Part shown: piece by piece, positions 34,740 to 43,216 of the stretch
Layout of the letters: each line of letters starts with the position of its first letter
Numbering within the stretch: position 1 is the stretch's first letter
Translations under genes and position numbers: made by a program
Assembly: GCF_000172975.1 (NCBI RefSeq)
Contig: NZ_ABTR02000001.1
Location: 2,270,501-2,334,500, forward strand
Length of the DNA: 64,000 nucleotides
Reading direction: 5' to 3'
Source: Dethiosulfovibrio peptidovorans DSM 11002
GTDB taxonomy: Bacteria > Synergistota > Synergistia > Synergistales > Dethiosulfovibrionaceae
The notes under the pieces: model-generated
Told to the model about the DNA's origin: nothing
Database searches by the model: none
What the model saw: only the letters and a program-made list of their open reading frames with translations

Positions 34740-35695
34740 GAAGGGCTCTCCATCAGCAGATTGGTCTCAGGAACCAGATAACAACGGTCGTCCTCAAAAC
34801 GGAACCTGCACACCGACAGAAGACCTTCCCCTGTGACTACAGCCCTCGAGCAGCACCAGGCCTCATCGTTTTTTATCGGCCTTAGAGTGGAAAGTGGAAG
34901 GGGAAGTCCATTCTTGAGAGCTCCAAGATCTTCATGCCTCGTTATCTCATAGCTCCTGTAAGCTCTGGATATAAAATCCACAGGAAGCAAGGATTGCGAG
35001 AGCACCTCTTTGTCGAGACAGTCCATCCCCTCCGAAAAGGACACCCCGTCCGATACGTCGAAGGGCCCGGTAGAGATTCTGCGTAATGAGCTCAGATGGG
35101 CCCCATATCCGGACATATCTCCCATGTCCCTGGCGATACTCCTTATATAGGTGCCTTTATGACAGACCACTCCTATGGTGGCCTCTCCTTTATCGGCAAA
35201 AACATCCTGAACTTTCAAGGAGGTTATAAAGACCGGTCTCAACGGTAACTCCATCAGCTTCTCCGATCTGGATACAAGGTGAGCTCGCCGACCGTCGACC
35301 TTCAAGGCCGATATGGAGGGAGGACGCTGCATCCTTATTCCCAAAAAGGAGGGAACTAAAGACTCCAACGATCCCCGGTCGATAAAGGGGTCATCATCCA
35401 TAGAGCTCAGGATATCGCCGGTACCATCGTCGGTGGAGGTCTTCACCCCGAACTTGACGATTCCCAGATAGCTTTTGGGCAGATCCATAACGTAACGACA
35501 TAGACGGGTGGCCTTACCTACCAGAACGATCAGAAGTCCCTGGGCAGTGGAATCCAGAGTACCGGCATGACCCACCCTTACCCCTCTGCCAAGAGCCCTC
35601 TTTACCGCGGAGACACTGGCGGTGCTTCTGACTCCCTCTGGTTTATCTATTATCAAAAAACCGTCTCTACCGTTTGTAAATCGAGTCGAGGACAC
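34736..35695 (-). CDS. truB: tRNA pseudouridine-55 synthase TruB
   Basis: 319-aa enzyme forming pseudouridine 55 in the tRNA T-loop. The catalytic Asp lies in VGHAGTLDSTAQGLLIVLVG (residue about 47). KSYLGIVKFGVKTSTDD, RMQRPPSISALKVDGRRAH and CHKGTYIRSIARDMG match the family. The start GTG 35695 has GAGG nine bases upstream and overlaps nrnA by 29 bases. Confidence 0.95.
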   Translation of the reverse strand: MSSTRFTNGRDGFLIIDKPEGVRSTASVSAVKRALGRGVRVGHAGTLDSTAQGLLIVLVGKATRLCRYVMDLPKSYLGIVKFGVKTSTDDGTGDILSSMDDDPFIDRGSLESLVPSFLGIRMQRPPSISALKVDGRRAHLVSRSEKLMELPLRPVFITSLKVQDVFADKGEATIGVVCHKGTYIRSIARDMGDMSGYGAHLSSLRRISTGPFDVSDGVSFSEGMDCLDKEVLSQSLLPVDFISRAYRSYEITRHEDLGALKNGLPLPLSTLRPIKNDEAWCCSRAVVTGEGLLSVCRFRFEDDRCYLVPETNLLMESPS

Positions 35696-36614
35696 GGGCG
35701 ATCACCTCGTCCATGGGACCTGTCAATCGGCATCCGGAGGCACATGGATGTCCTCCACCGTTCCATAGATGGGCTATCTCTCTGACGGACAAACTACCGT
35801 CGGAGCGAAGACTTACCTTCACGTCTTTGTCGTTTTCGACGAACAATACAGCGACCTTGGTATCCTTGATTTTCATCAGAGAGTTGACCAACGATTCCGT
35901 ATCGTCCTGATCGGTATGGGTCTCCTCGAAGTCCGCATCGTACAACCACGAATAACACAGGCCATCTAGTCGAACCGCACGTTCGTATGCCCGTCCCCAA
36001 AGATGAAGTCTTTCAACCGTGTCGTTATGATAAAGCATCTTTACGACGCGCTGAAGGGGTAAACCACAATCAAGAAGATCGGCCACGATTCTCAGGGTCT
36101 TTCCGCCGGTGTTGGAAAAGGTCATTCCACCTGTATCGGTAGCTATCGCCACGTATATAGACTCTGCCATATCGGCCGAGATCGCCACGTTCAGATCCCC
36201 TGCTAAACAGTAGACCATCTCTCCGACTGAGGAGACGTCTTCTATCAAGTTGATATCCCCAAATCTGGCGTTATCACCGTGGTGGTCGATAACCACCAGT
36301 TTCTCCCCTTTAGACATTCCCTCTATCCCTCTATCGAGGGTACTCACGTCCAAAGCGACAACTACGGAGTCTTCTGGGATGTCCGGCATGGATTGGACCG
36401 ATTCATAACGATCGGAGGCGAATAAAAAACGATAGCGCTCGGGAAAAGGATCCTTGCCGTACCACCGAACATCCTTTCCCAAAGATAGGCCTATTTTAAA
36501 AAGAGCGCTTGCGGACCCCAGAGTATCGCCGTCGGGCTTTACGTGACTTACCAATATCCAACTACCGCTATTTTTTAAGGTGGAAATCAAGCGGGCCTTA
36601 TTCTCGTTCTCCAT
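35667..36614 (-). CDS. nrnA: DHH-family phosphoesterase, NrnA-like oligoribonuclease/pAp phosphatase
   Basis: 315-aa DHH/DHHA1 protein. NrnA degrades 2-5-nt RNAs (including pGpG) and dephosphorylates pAp. Metal motifs are HVKPDGDTLGSA, ALDVST, VIDHHGDNARFG, and the C-terminal DHHA1 motif WNGGGHPCASGCRL. ATG 36614 is chosen for its GAGG site six bases upstream; the start overlaps rbfA by 17 bases. It sits in the usual place between rbfA and truB. Confidence 0.93.
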   Translation of the reverse strand: MENENKARLISTLKNSGSWILVSHVKPDGDTLGSASALFKIGLSLGKDVRWYGKDPFPERYRFLFASDRYESVQSMPDIPEDSVVVALDVSTLDRGIEGMSKGEKLVVIDHHGDNARFGDINLIEDVSSVGEMVYCLAGDLNVAISADMAESIYVAIATDTGGMTFSNTGGKTLRIVADLLDCGLPLQRVVKMLYHNDTVERLHLWGRAYERAVRLDGLCYSWLYDADFEETHTDQDDTESLVNSLMKIKDTKVAVLFVENDKDVKVSLRSDGSLSVREIAHLWNGGGHPCASGCRLTGPMDEVIARVLDSIYKR

Positions 36615-36984
36615 CGTCACCCTCGACATAATCGGTATTCTCTTCATGAGTTACCACCATATCTAGAAGTCTGTCAATGGATCTTCCGTATTCCCCGCTT
36701 GTATCGTAGATGAAGCGCAACTCGGGAACCGTCCTGATCCTCAAGGTCTGAGCGAGAGAGGACCTGAGAAAAGTCCTCACTTTTTTCAAGGACTCCGAGA
36801 CAGAACGGCGATCTTCCGGGGAGATAGTGGTGAAATAGACTTTCGCCGATTTCAAGTCCTTAGCGCAGTCGACTCCTGTTACAACCGCTCTTTTGGCATT
36901 TTCGTCCTTTACGGAGAACTCCAGGAGACGGGATATTTCCCTTTGAAGTTCTTTATTGACTCTCTCTATTCGAAATCCCGCCAT
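36598..36984 (-). CDS. rbfA: Ribosome-binding factor A
   Basis: 128-aa KH-fold protein that assists 30S maturation and the 16S 5' end. RIERVNKELQREISRLLEF, DLKSAKVYFTT and RTVPELRFIYDTS are family marks. The C-terminus is extended and acidic (EENTDYVEGDDGERE). ATG 36984 follows GAGGT. The 85-base gap from infB holds an 11-bp stem-loop. Confidence 0.94.
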   Translation of the reverse strand: MAGFRIERVNKELQREISRLLEFSVKDENAKRAVVTGVDCAKDLKSAKVYFTTISPEDRRSVSESLKKVRTFLRSSLAQTLRIRTVPELRFIYDTSGEYGRSIDRLLDMVVTHEENTDYVEGDDGERE

Positions 36985-37022
36985 AGGAATCACCTCACTT
37001 ATCGATGATAATCTCAAAAGTA

Positions 37023-37057
37023 TCCGCCGGAGGTCCAACGATGCGGCCTCCGGCGGA
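37023..37057 (-). other. Intercistronic 11-bp stem-loop between infB and rbfA
   Basis: Perfect stem TCCGCCGGAGG/CCTCCGGCGGA with a 13-base loop, 13 bases after the infB stop. The following bases ATACTTTTG are not a full U-run, so partial termination or mRNA end protection is more likely than full termination. Confidence 0.75.
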
Positions 37058-37069
37058 CTGTCCCCGTTA

Positions 37070-39031
37070 CTACAGGGTTCTCTTTTCCTCTATCAGTTCG
37101 TAGGCTTCTACGACATCGCCTTCTTTTATATCTTGGAATTTAGCGAAGCTCATTCCGCACTCGTAACCGGAGGTCACCTCGGCAACATCGTCCTTGAACC
37201 TCCTGAGAGCGGAAAGCTCTCCCTCCCAGTAGACCACTCTGTCCCTTATCAGTCTGACCTTCGAGCCTCTCTTGACGGACCCCTCCGTCACCATACATCC
37301 GGCGACTTTCCCTACCTTGGGAACCTTGAAAATCTCCCTGATCTCCGCCTGACCGATTATCTTTTCCCTTATGTCCGGGGCAAGCATTCCCTCCATAGCC
37401 GCCTTGATGTCATCGATAATATCGTATATGACCCTGTAGAGACGGATCTGGACATGCTCTTTCTCCGCCATTTTTTTGGCGTTGGCGTCGGGACGAACGT
37501 TGAAACCTATGACTATGGCATCCGATGCGGATGCCAGCATAATATCGGACTCGGACAATCCGCCCACACCGGTATGAACGATGTTTATTCCGACCTCATC
37601 GGTCGTCAACTTGTCCAAAGAGCCGGTAAGAGCTTCTATACTCCCCTGAACATCGCATTTGATCAGCAAGTTCAGCATGGGGGTCTCGCCATCCTGCATC
37701 TTAGTGTAGAGCTCCTCCAGGGTCATCCTAGGAGCCATCTTGTTAGCCTCCAGGCGTTTCTCCTGTTCCTTGGCCGCGATGGCATCCCTTGCGGTCTTTT
37801 CGTTGTCCACCACGAAGAAACGCTCTCCCGGCTGAGGGACCTCGCTGAGCCCCAGAATTTCCACAGCGGTGCTTGGACCGGCGGCCTTTACCTGTTTACC
37901 CGATGCGTCTATCATGGCCCGGACCTTTCCCCAGGAGGAGTCCAGCAACACTATGTCCCCTCTTTTGAGGGTTCCCTGCTGAACCAGCACCGTGGCCACC
38001 GAGCCCTTACCCTTGTCCAACTCGGCTTCCACTACAACTCCCTCGGGAGATACGGTCGGATCGGCCTTTAACTCTTCCATCTCAGAAACGAGAAGGATCA
38101 TCTCCAGAAGCTGGTCTATGTTTTCGCCGGACTTCGCCGAGACATGGACCATTATGGTATCTCCGCCCCAATCTTCGGGAATCAGCCCCTGATCGCTGAG
38201 CTGCTGCTTAACCCTGTCGGGATTGGCTCCTGGTTTATCCATCTTGTTGACCGCCACGATTATGGGAACTCCGGCAGCCTTGGCGTGGTTTATGGCCTCC
38301 ATTGTCTGAGGCATTACGCCATCGTCGGCTGCCACCACCAAAATAGCGATATCGGTACACTGGGCACCTCTGGCCCTCATGGAGGTGAAAGCAGCGTGCC
38401 CCGGAGTATCGAGAAAGACGATGTCCTTGCCATCATGGCTAATCCTGGACGCACCTATATGCTGCGTTATTCCGCCCGCTTCCCTAGCTGTTATGTTCGT
38501 GTTCCTGATGGTATCCAGAAGGGTTGTCTTGCCGTGATCGACATGCCCCATAACCGTCACTATAGGGGCCCTGGGCTGAAGATTTTTGCCCTTAAATTCC
38601 GGCTTCAATGTGGTTTTATGAGGTTCCTCGTCGTCGGCCTCGACAGCCCACTCGATATCGACCTCGTAAGCATCGGAGAGTATGGTCAACACCGAATCGT
38701 CGGCCTGTGCCGAAGCAGGCAGCATCACGCCCTGAGCTATAAGGGTCTTTACGGCATCTGCAGGGGAGACCTTGAGGATATCAGCCACTTCCTTGATGGA
38801 AGATCCTTCCGGAACGGAAACTCCTCTCCTAGGTTTATCCTCTTCCTTGGAGGTTTTTCTTTCATTATTAGAGGACTTCTTCACTAAATCCTCAATCTGT
38901 TGAGCCGTTTCCACGTCCAAAGAACTCATATGGCTCGTAACCTCCACGTCCATATCGTGCAGTATCTCCATAAGCTCTTTGTTGCTCATTTCCAGCATCT
39001 TTGCAAGCTCGTAGACCCTGATTTTACTCAA
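37070..39031 (-). CDS. infB: Translation initiation factor IF-2
   Basis: 653-aa GTPase that brings initiator fMet-tRNA to the 30S subunit. Two short IF2-N modules ([20 protein letters not shown] and [15 protein letters not shown]) come first. The G domain has G1 [20 protein letters not shown] and NKMDK, and the C-terminal domains end with [20 protein letters not shown]. The variable N-terminal region is short, as usual outside Enterobacteria. It overlaps ylxQ by 8 bases. Confidence 0.97.
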   Translation of the reverse strand: MSKIRVYELAKMLEMSNKELMEILHDMDVEVTSHMSSLDVETAQQIEDLVKKSSNNERKTSKEEDKPRRGVSVPEGSSIKEVADILKVSPADAVKTLIAQGVMLPASAQADDSVLTILSDAYEVDIEWAVEADDEEPHKTTLKPEFKGKNLQPRAPIVTVMGHVDHGKTTLLDTIRNTNITAREAGGITQHIGASRISHDGKDIVFLDTPGHAAFTSMRARGAQCTDIAILVVAADDGVMPQTMEAINHAKAAGVPIIVAVNKMDKPGANPDRVKQQLSDQGLIPEDWGGDTIMVHVSAKSGENIDQLLEMILLVSEMEELKADPTVSPEGVVVEAELDKGKGSVATVLVQQGTLKRGDIVLLDSSWGKVRAMIDASGKQVKAAGPSTAVEILGLSEVPQPGERFFVVDNEKTARDAIAAKEQEKRLEANKMAPRMTLEELYTKMQDGETPMLNLLIKCDVQGSIEALTGSLDKLTTDEVGINIVHTGVGGLSESDIMLASASDAIVIGFNVRPDANAKKMAEKEHVQIRLYRVIYDIIDDIKAAMEGMLAPDIREKIIGQAEIREIFKVPKVGKVAGCMVTEGSVKRGSKVRLIRDRVVYWEGELSALRRFKDDVAEVTSGYECGMSFAKFQDIKEGDVVEAYELIEEKRTL

Positions 39032-39356
39032 TGGCCTCTCCCCCTTCTTTTAATCGCAAAATTACGGTATCGGTAAGCCCTTCTCCTTTGGGGAGGGCTA
39101 CAATTTGACAACCTGCCAGCCCTATGGCCTCGCCCAGTATCTCTCTATCTATCGTCCTCAACTGAAAAAAACTATGACGAGAAAAGACCTCCTTTTTAGC
39201 CTTTCTGGCTACGGCATCGGATCTATCGGAAGTCATTATCACGACGTAGCTTTTTTTGTTCTTTTGTAAGACGGTGAAGACGTTATCCTGTCCTATCACC
39301 AAGAGCCCCGCCCTCCTGGCGAGCCCTAAAAAGGACATCCACGAGAGATCAGGCAT
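39024..39356 (-). CDS. ylxQ: L7Ae/L30e-family RNA-binding protein YlxQ
   Basis: 110-aa protein of the L7Ae/L30e/S12e/Gadd45 fold, probably binding kink-turn or related RNA. FLGLARRAGLLVIGQDNVF and VIMTSDRSDAVARKA are typical of YlxQ. It is encoded between rnpM and infB and overlaps both by 8 bases, the standard nusA-operon order. Confidence 0.9.
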   Translation of the reverse strand: MPDLSWMSFLGLARRAGLLVIGQDNVFTVLQKNKKSYVVIMTSDRSDAVARKAKKEVFSRHSFFQLRTIDREILGEAIGLAGCQIVALPKGEGLTDTVILRLKEGGEAIE

Positions 39357-39642
39357 CGTCGCTATCCTCCAAGCCCTTAACCCTCTCGAGCAAACGAAGG
39401 TAAACGTCCTCCGGCACCCTTACCTTGAGGGCTTTATCCAGACGTTTTTGACGAAACGCCGTTTGAACACAGCGACTAGAGGGGCATAGGTATGCCCCTC
39501 GACCGTTGACCCTTCCTGAATCGTCTACGACGACGGTTCCGTCGGGACGACGAACTACCCGAATAAAGTTTGCGGGTACGTCGTGTCTACGACATACTAG
39601 ACACATCCTAGGGTTCTTCGATTTCTTTTTGGGAACCACCAC
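39349..39642 (-). CDS. rnpM: RnpM (YlxR/DUF448), RNase P modulator
   Basis: 97-aa basic RNA-binding protein. RMCLVCRRHDVPANFIRVVR and GRGAYLCPSSRCVQTAF are the DUF448 signature. In B. subtilis the homologue binds RNase P RNA and modulates its activity. The start is GTG 39642 (or the next GTG codon), after GAGAGG. A 22-base near-palindrome (39479-39500) lies inside the GAYLC codons. Confidence 0.9.
   Translation of the reverse strand: MVVPKKKSKNPRMCLVCRRHDVPANFIRVVRRPDGTVVVDDSGRVNGRGAYLCPSSRCVQTAFRQKRLDKALKVRVPEDVYLRLLERVKGLEDSDDA
39479..39500. repeat. Near-perfect palindrome inside rnpM
   Basis: Arms GAGGGGCATA and TATGCCCCTC are separated by only two bases, giving a 22-base inverted repeat over the conserved GAYLC codons. 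Confidence 0.85.
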
Positions 39643-39663
39643 TATTTTACAACCTCTCGCCTC

Positions 39664-40764
39664 TTATGGGATATCTTCGAACAAATCCTGCAAAGTCGGC
39701 ATCGAATCCTTTTCCGGTGCCTCCAAAGGATTGATGTCCACTTTCCACCCGGTAAGACGGGCAGCGAGACGAACATTTTGCCCCGCTTTCCCTATGGCGA
39801 GAGAGAGCTGATCGGGACGGGCAAATACCTTGGCGGATTTCTCCTGCTCCAAAATCGGCTCCACCCTGACTACCTTAGCAGGAGAAAGGGTATTCCTTAT
39901 GTATTGAAGAGGATCATCGCTCCATATTACCACGTCGATCTTTTCTCCGTTAAGTTCGTTGCTTATGGTCTTGATTCTGGAACCACCGTTTCCGACGCAG
40001 GCTCCGACAGGATCGACGTTGGGATCCAATGTCGTCACTGCGACCTTGGCTCTGGCACCGGCCTCCCGAACGATCCCATGTATCTCCACCACTCCGTCTC
40101 GGATCTCCGGAATCTCCAGCTCCATAAGGCGACGAAGCAAACCAGGATGGGTTCTGGAGACAACAATCCTAGGCCCTCTGGTAGTCTGACGAACGTCTAA
40201 CAGATAGAATTTCATCCTCGACCCCAGTTCGTAGGTTTCTCCGTTTATGCGTTCTTCCCGGGGTAACATTGCCTCGGTTCTCTCGCTTATACGGACGAGA
40301 ATCTGGTCGTTTTCGGCCTTAAAGACGACACCGTTGACCATGTCTCCCACTCTCTCGGAGAACTCGTTGAAGATAATTTCTCTCTCTGCATCTTTCAAAC
40401 GCTGGATTATCACCTGTCTGGCTGTCTGAGCCGCTATACGTCCAAAGCTCTCAGGAGCGATCTCCACTTCTGTCTTGACCACATCTCCCTCTACCAGACC
40501 AGGGAAGCCTAGAGCAGCAGCCTCCTCGGAGGTTAACTCCGCGTCGGAATTTTTTACCTCATCTACTACTCGCCTGATCTCCATGATCGAGATATCTCCG
40601 GTCTCTCCGTCTATCTTCACCTCGGGCTCGAGGTTTTTTTCCTTGTATTTTTTATAAGCCGAAGCCAGGGCCGCCTCAATACTGCCCAGAATTATGGATT
40701 GAGAGAGATTACGCTCCTCCGTTAGCTGCATCAAAGCTCGAATAAAATCGCTCCCCAGCTGCAT
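39664..40764 (-). CDS. nusA: Transcription termination/antitermination factor NusA
   Basis: 366-aa RNA polymerase-associated factor controlling pausing, intrinsic termination and antitermination. The N-terminal polymerase-binding domain is followed by S1 (GDMVNGVVFKAENDQILVRI, about residue 140) and two KH domains (VDPVGACVGNGGSRIKTI; LSLAIGKAGQNVRLAARLTG). It lacks the C-terminal acidic repeats of E. coli, as is normal outside Proteobacteria. It begins directly after the rimP stop. Confidence 0.97.
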   Translation of the reverse strand: MQLGSDFIRALMQLTEERNLSQSIILGSIEAALASAYKKYKEKNLEPEVKIDGETGDISIMEIRRVVDEVKNSDAELTSEEAAALGFPGLVEGDVVKTEVEIAPESFGRIAAQTARQVIIQRLKDAEREIIFNEFSERVGDMVNGVVFKAENDQILVRISERTEAMLPREERINGETYELGSRMKFYLLDVRQTTRGPRIVVSRTHPGLLRRLMELEIPEIRDGVVEIHGIVREAGARAKVAVTTLDPNVDPVGACVGNGGSRIKTISNELNGEKIDVVIWSDDPLQYIRNTLSPAKVVRVEPILEQEKSAKVFARPDQLSLAIGKAGQNVRLAARLTGWKVDINPLEAPEKDSMPTLQDLFEDIP

Positions 40765-41310
40765 TTACTGATCCTCCTCGCGTACTTTCTTTCTCTTGTT
40801 TTTCTTTTTAGTGCCCTTCTTTTTTCTGTTACTATTGGTTTTTTTGTTCTTTTCTAAAACATACTTTAATTTAGCGGAGAGGATCATCTCTAGAGGGAAC
40901 TCAAAAGCACCGTCTTGGTTCTCCACCCTTATCGAACCATCCTGAGACACCGAGACGATTCCATTTATGCGACGGCGTCCTTCGACGAGTTCATTCAAAC
41001 GGATGGATGCCTCTTTCCCCGAGAAACGACGAAAATCGTCCAAGCTAAATAGCGGTCTCTCTAAACCGGGAGAACTGACCTCCAGATAATAGCGATCGTC
41101 GAGAAGATCCTCTCCAGATTCCTCCAGCCAGTTGTTGATCCTTCGAGAGACGATCTCGCAGTCCCTCACGGATATTCCACCTAGAGAATCCATATAGACC
41201 CTGACAAAAGAGGCAGCGGATTCTTTTTTCACCTCGAGACCTATGAATTCATAACCTAAGCTTTCGACGATTTCACGAATTTCTTCTTTAGGGAAGTTTT
41301 TCCCCTCCAT
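40765..41310 (-). CDS. rimP: Ribosome maturation factor RimP
   Basis: 181-aa factor for 30S assembly. SLGYEFIGLEVKKE, SSPGLERPLFSLDDFRRF and the C-terminal SH3-like fold are recognisable up to about residue 150. The last 30 or so residues are an unusual lysine/arginine-rich tail (KKNKKTNSNRKKKGTKKK and on), probably RNA-binding. ATG 41310 has AAGGAG upstream. First gene of the nusA-infB operon; its leader contains a terminator-like hairpin. Confidence 0.93.
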   Translation of the reverse strand: MEGKNFPKEEIREIVESLGYEFIGLEVKKESAASFVRVYMDSLGGISVRDCEIVSRRINNWLEESGEDLLDDRYYLEVSSPGLERPLFSLDDFRRFSGKEASIRLNELVEGRRRINGIVSVSQDGSIRVENQDGAFEFPLEMILSAKLKYVLEKNKKTNSNRKKKGTKKKNKRKKVREEDQ

Positions 41311-41337
41311 GCTTTTCGACTCCTTATATGACTACAT

Positions 41338-41368
41338 AAAAAATGAAGAGTGGGGGGGCCCACTCTTC
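41338..41368 (-). terminator. Leader terminator/attenuator hairpin ahead of rimP-nusA
   Basis: Perfect 10-bp stem GAAGAGTGGG/CCCACTCTTC with a 4-base loop, followed on the minus strand by ATTTTTTAT. It lies about 28 bases before the rimP start and downstream of a good promoter (41402-41430). It can therefore end transcripts from guaB and the 64-aa ORF, and can also act as an attenuator for the rimP operon. Confidence 0.9.
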
Positions 41369-41401
41369 TCGGTCCAGGACATTTGACCCAGCGTCTCAAT
41401 C

Positions 41402-41430
41402 AGTATATCACGCATAACTAGGCATAACAA
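41402..41430 (-). promoter_or_regulatory. Sigma70-type promoter for the rimP-nusA-infB operon
   Basis: TTGTTA (41425-41430), 17-base spacer, TATACT (41402-41407) on the minus strand, immediately after the stop codon of the 64-aa ORF. The transcript would start near 41395 and run into the leader hairpin. Confidence 0.8.
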
Positions 41431-41432
41431 GA

Positions 41433-41627
41433 TTATTCGGAGACATCGGAGAGGAAATCCCCCCACCAGAGATCAACCGTAGCGATAAAATCTTCCTCCG
41501 GTATCAAGCGAATTTCCTGATCAGCGAAGACCTCTTCCTCCAGGCCTTCGAGGTCGTTCAGACCGAAGAAAAGGGAAGAATCGTTCATATCGATTCTCTT
41601 ATAGTAGTGAAAATCTCTGGAAATCAA
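41433..41627 (-). CDS. Possible small acidic protein (64 aa)
   Basis: A 64-aa frame with a TTG start and a strong AGGGGGG site 6-8 bases upstream, 41 bases after guaB. It is acidic and rich in aromatic residues (FGLNDLEGLEEEVFADQEI, VDLWWGDFLSD). No family is recognised. An internal ATG (41588) would give 51 aa. The ribosome site and the fit between guaB and the rimP promoter support translation; the small size and rare start are reasons for doubt. Confidence 0.5.
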   Translation of the reverse strand: MISRDFHYYKRIDMNDSSLFFGLNDLEGLEEEVFADQEIRLIPEEDFIATVDLWWGDFLSDVSE

Positions 41628-41668
41628 GGAGATCCCCCCTTTGTCTACCTAGTCAAAGCCTATAAGGA

Positions 41669-43144
41669 TCAATCGACCCAATAGTTCGGAGCTTCCTTGG
41701 TAACTACGACGTCGTGAGGATGGCTTTCCTTTACCGAGGCGGATGTCATCTTTACAAAACGAGCGTTACGATGCAGATCTTCGATATCGGAAGCCCCGGC
41801 GTAACCCATCCCTGATCGAATGCCACCGGTCATCTGGTAGATAACGTCTCCCGCCGACCCTTTGTAGGCTGCCAATCCTTCGATTCCCTCGGGTACCAGT
41901 TTATTTTCTTTCGCACCTTCCTGAAAATAACGGTCTTTGCTGCATCCACCCTGCATAGCTCCCAGAGAGCCCATCCCACGATAGCTCTTGTAGGACCTGC
42001 CGTGATAGATAATAACCTCTCCCGGGCTTTCCTCAGTTCCAGCCAAAAGGGAGCCTATCATTACCGAGTCGGCACCGGCAGCTAAAGCCTTCACTGCGTC
42101 TCCGGAATAGCGTATGCCTCCATCGGCTATAACCTTGACCCCTCTAGGGGTCGCTTCGGACGCTACATTCATTATAGCAGCCAACTGAGGAACTCCTATG
42201 CCGGCTATTATCCTCGTGGTACAGATCGACCCGGGCCCCACTCCGACCTTGACTGCCTGCACCCCCCTGTCGATAAGGGCCTTGGCGGCCTCGGCTGTGG
42301 CGATATTTCCTCCGATAAGAGGCAAGCTCGGATGTCTTCTGCGTATAGCCTCCACGGTATCCAGGACCTTGATCGAATGGCCATGGGCAGTATCTACCAC
42401 GACCACGTCGACACCGGCCTTGACCAAAGCGTCCACTCTGTCGTAGACATCCGCCCCTACTCCGACTGCGGCTCCGACCCTGAGTCTTCCGGAAGAATCC
42501 TTGGCAGCATTGGGAAAATCCTTGACTTTCTGGATATCCTTTATGGTTATAAGTCCCTTTAGAACTCCGTTGCAATCGACAATCGGTAGCTTCTCCACCT
42601 TATGGCACATCAATATCTGCTGTGCATCGTCCAAAGTAGTGCCCTCTGGAGCTGTTATCAGATTTTCCCAGGTCATTACTTCGGATATCGGTTGATCATA
42701 GTCATGAATAAAACGAAGATCCCTGTTTGTTATTATACCCACCAATTTTTTGCCGTCGTCTACTATCGGAACTCCCGATATATGGTAATGGGACATCAGC
42801 TCAAGAGCCTGGCTCAGACGATCCTCTGGATGGAGATAAAAGGGATCGACGATAACCCCTGACTCGGATCTTTTTACCTTGTCTACCTCTCTGGCCTGTT
42901 TCTCCAGAGTCGTGTTCCTGTGAACTATTCCAATTCCGCCCTCTCTAGCCACAGCGATGGCCAAGCGACCTTCAGTAACGGTATCCATAGCCGCACTGCA
43001 TATCGGTATGTTCAGCTTTATCTCCGGCGTAAGCCAGCTCTCTACTTTAACCTCCGACGGTAGAACCTCGCTGTATCGAGGCTCTATCAACACATCGTCG
43101 AAGGTAAAACCGTCATAGGGCGCGAATTTTTGAGAAATATTCAT
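41669..43144 (-). CDS. guaB: Inosine-5'-monophosphate dehydrogenase
   Basis: 491-aa enzyme oxidising IMP to XMP with NAD+, the committed step of GTP synthesis. The barrel starts [20 protein letters not shown]. Two CBS domains are inserted at about residues 95-205. The active-site loop with the catalytic Cys is [18 protein letters not shown], the flap starts [10 protein letters not shown], and the C-terminal [12 protein letters not shown] is intact. ATG 43144 is preceded by GAGGAGG. Its promoter lies at the end of ispDF. Confidence 0.97.
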   Translation of the reverse strand: MNISQKFAPYDGFTFDDVLIEPRYSEVLPSEVKVESWLTPEIKLNIPICSAAMDTVTEGRLAIAVAREGGIGIVHRNTTLEKQAREVDKVKRSESGVIVDPFYLHPEDRLSQALELMSHYHISGVPIVDDGKKLVGIITNRDLRFIHDYDQPISEVMTWENLITAPEGTTLDDAQQILMCHKVEKLPIVDCNGVLKGLITIKDIQKVKDFPNAAKDSSGRLRVGAAVGVGADVYDRVDALVKAGVDVVVVDTAHGHSIKVLDTVEAIRRRHPSLPLIGGNIATAEAAKALIDRGVQAVKVGVGPGSICTTRIIAGIGVPQLAAIMNVASEATPRGVKVIADGGIRYSGDAVKALAAGADSVMIGSLLAGTEESPGEVIIYHGRSYKSYRGMGSLGAMQGGCSKDRYFQEGAKENKLVPEGIEGLAAYKGSAGDVIYQMTGGIRSGMGYAGASDIEDLHRNARFVKMTSASVKESHPHDVVVTKEAPNYWVD

Positions 43145-43188
43145 GACAACCTCCTCATATTTTGTCGGGTTAGTCGTAAATTGTGAGC

Positions 43189-43216
43189 ATTATAGTGGAT
43201 TTGCCGCTTTATGCAA
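43189..43216 (-). promoter_or_regulatory. Promoter for guaB overlapping the ispDF stop
   Basis: TTGCAT (43211-43216), 16-base spacer, perfect TATAAT (43189-43194) on the minus strand. Predicted start near 43182, about 38 bases before guaB. Confidence 0.7.

Noticed and set aside
36956..38071. 371-aa plus-strand open frame
   Set aside because: Antisense to infB; its composition is what reverse reading of a conserved GTPase gene gives, with no family match.
41433..43144. CRISPR arrays, IS elements, prophage or integrase genes anywhere in the window
   Set aside because: No regularly spaced repeats, transposase, integrase or phage structural gene was found on either strand; the duplicated tRNA-Lys genes have no att-like duplication beside them.
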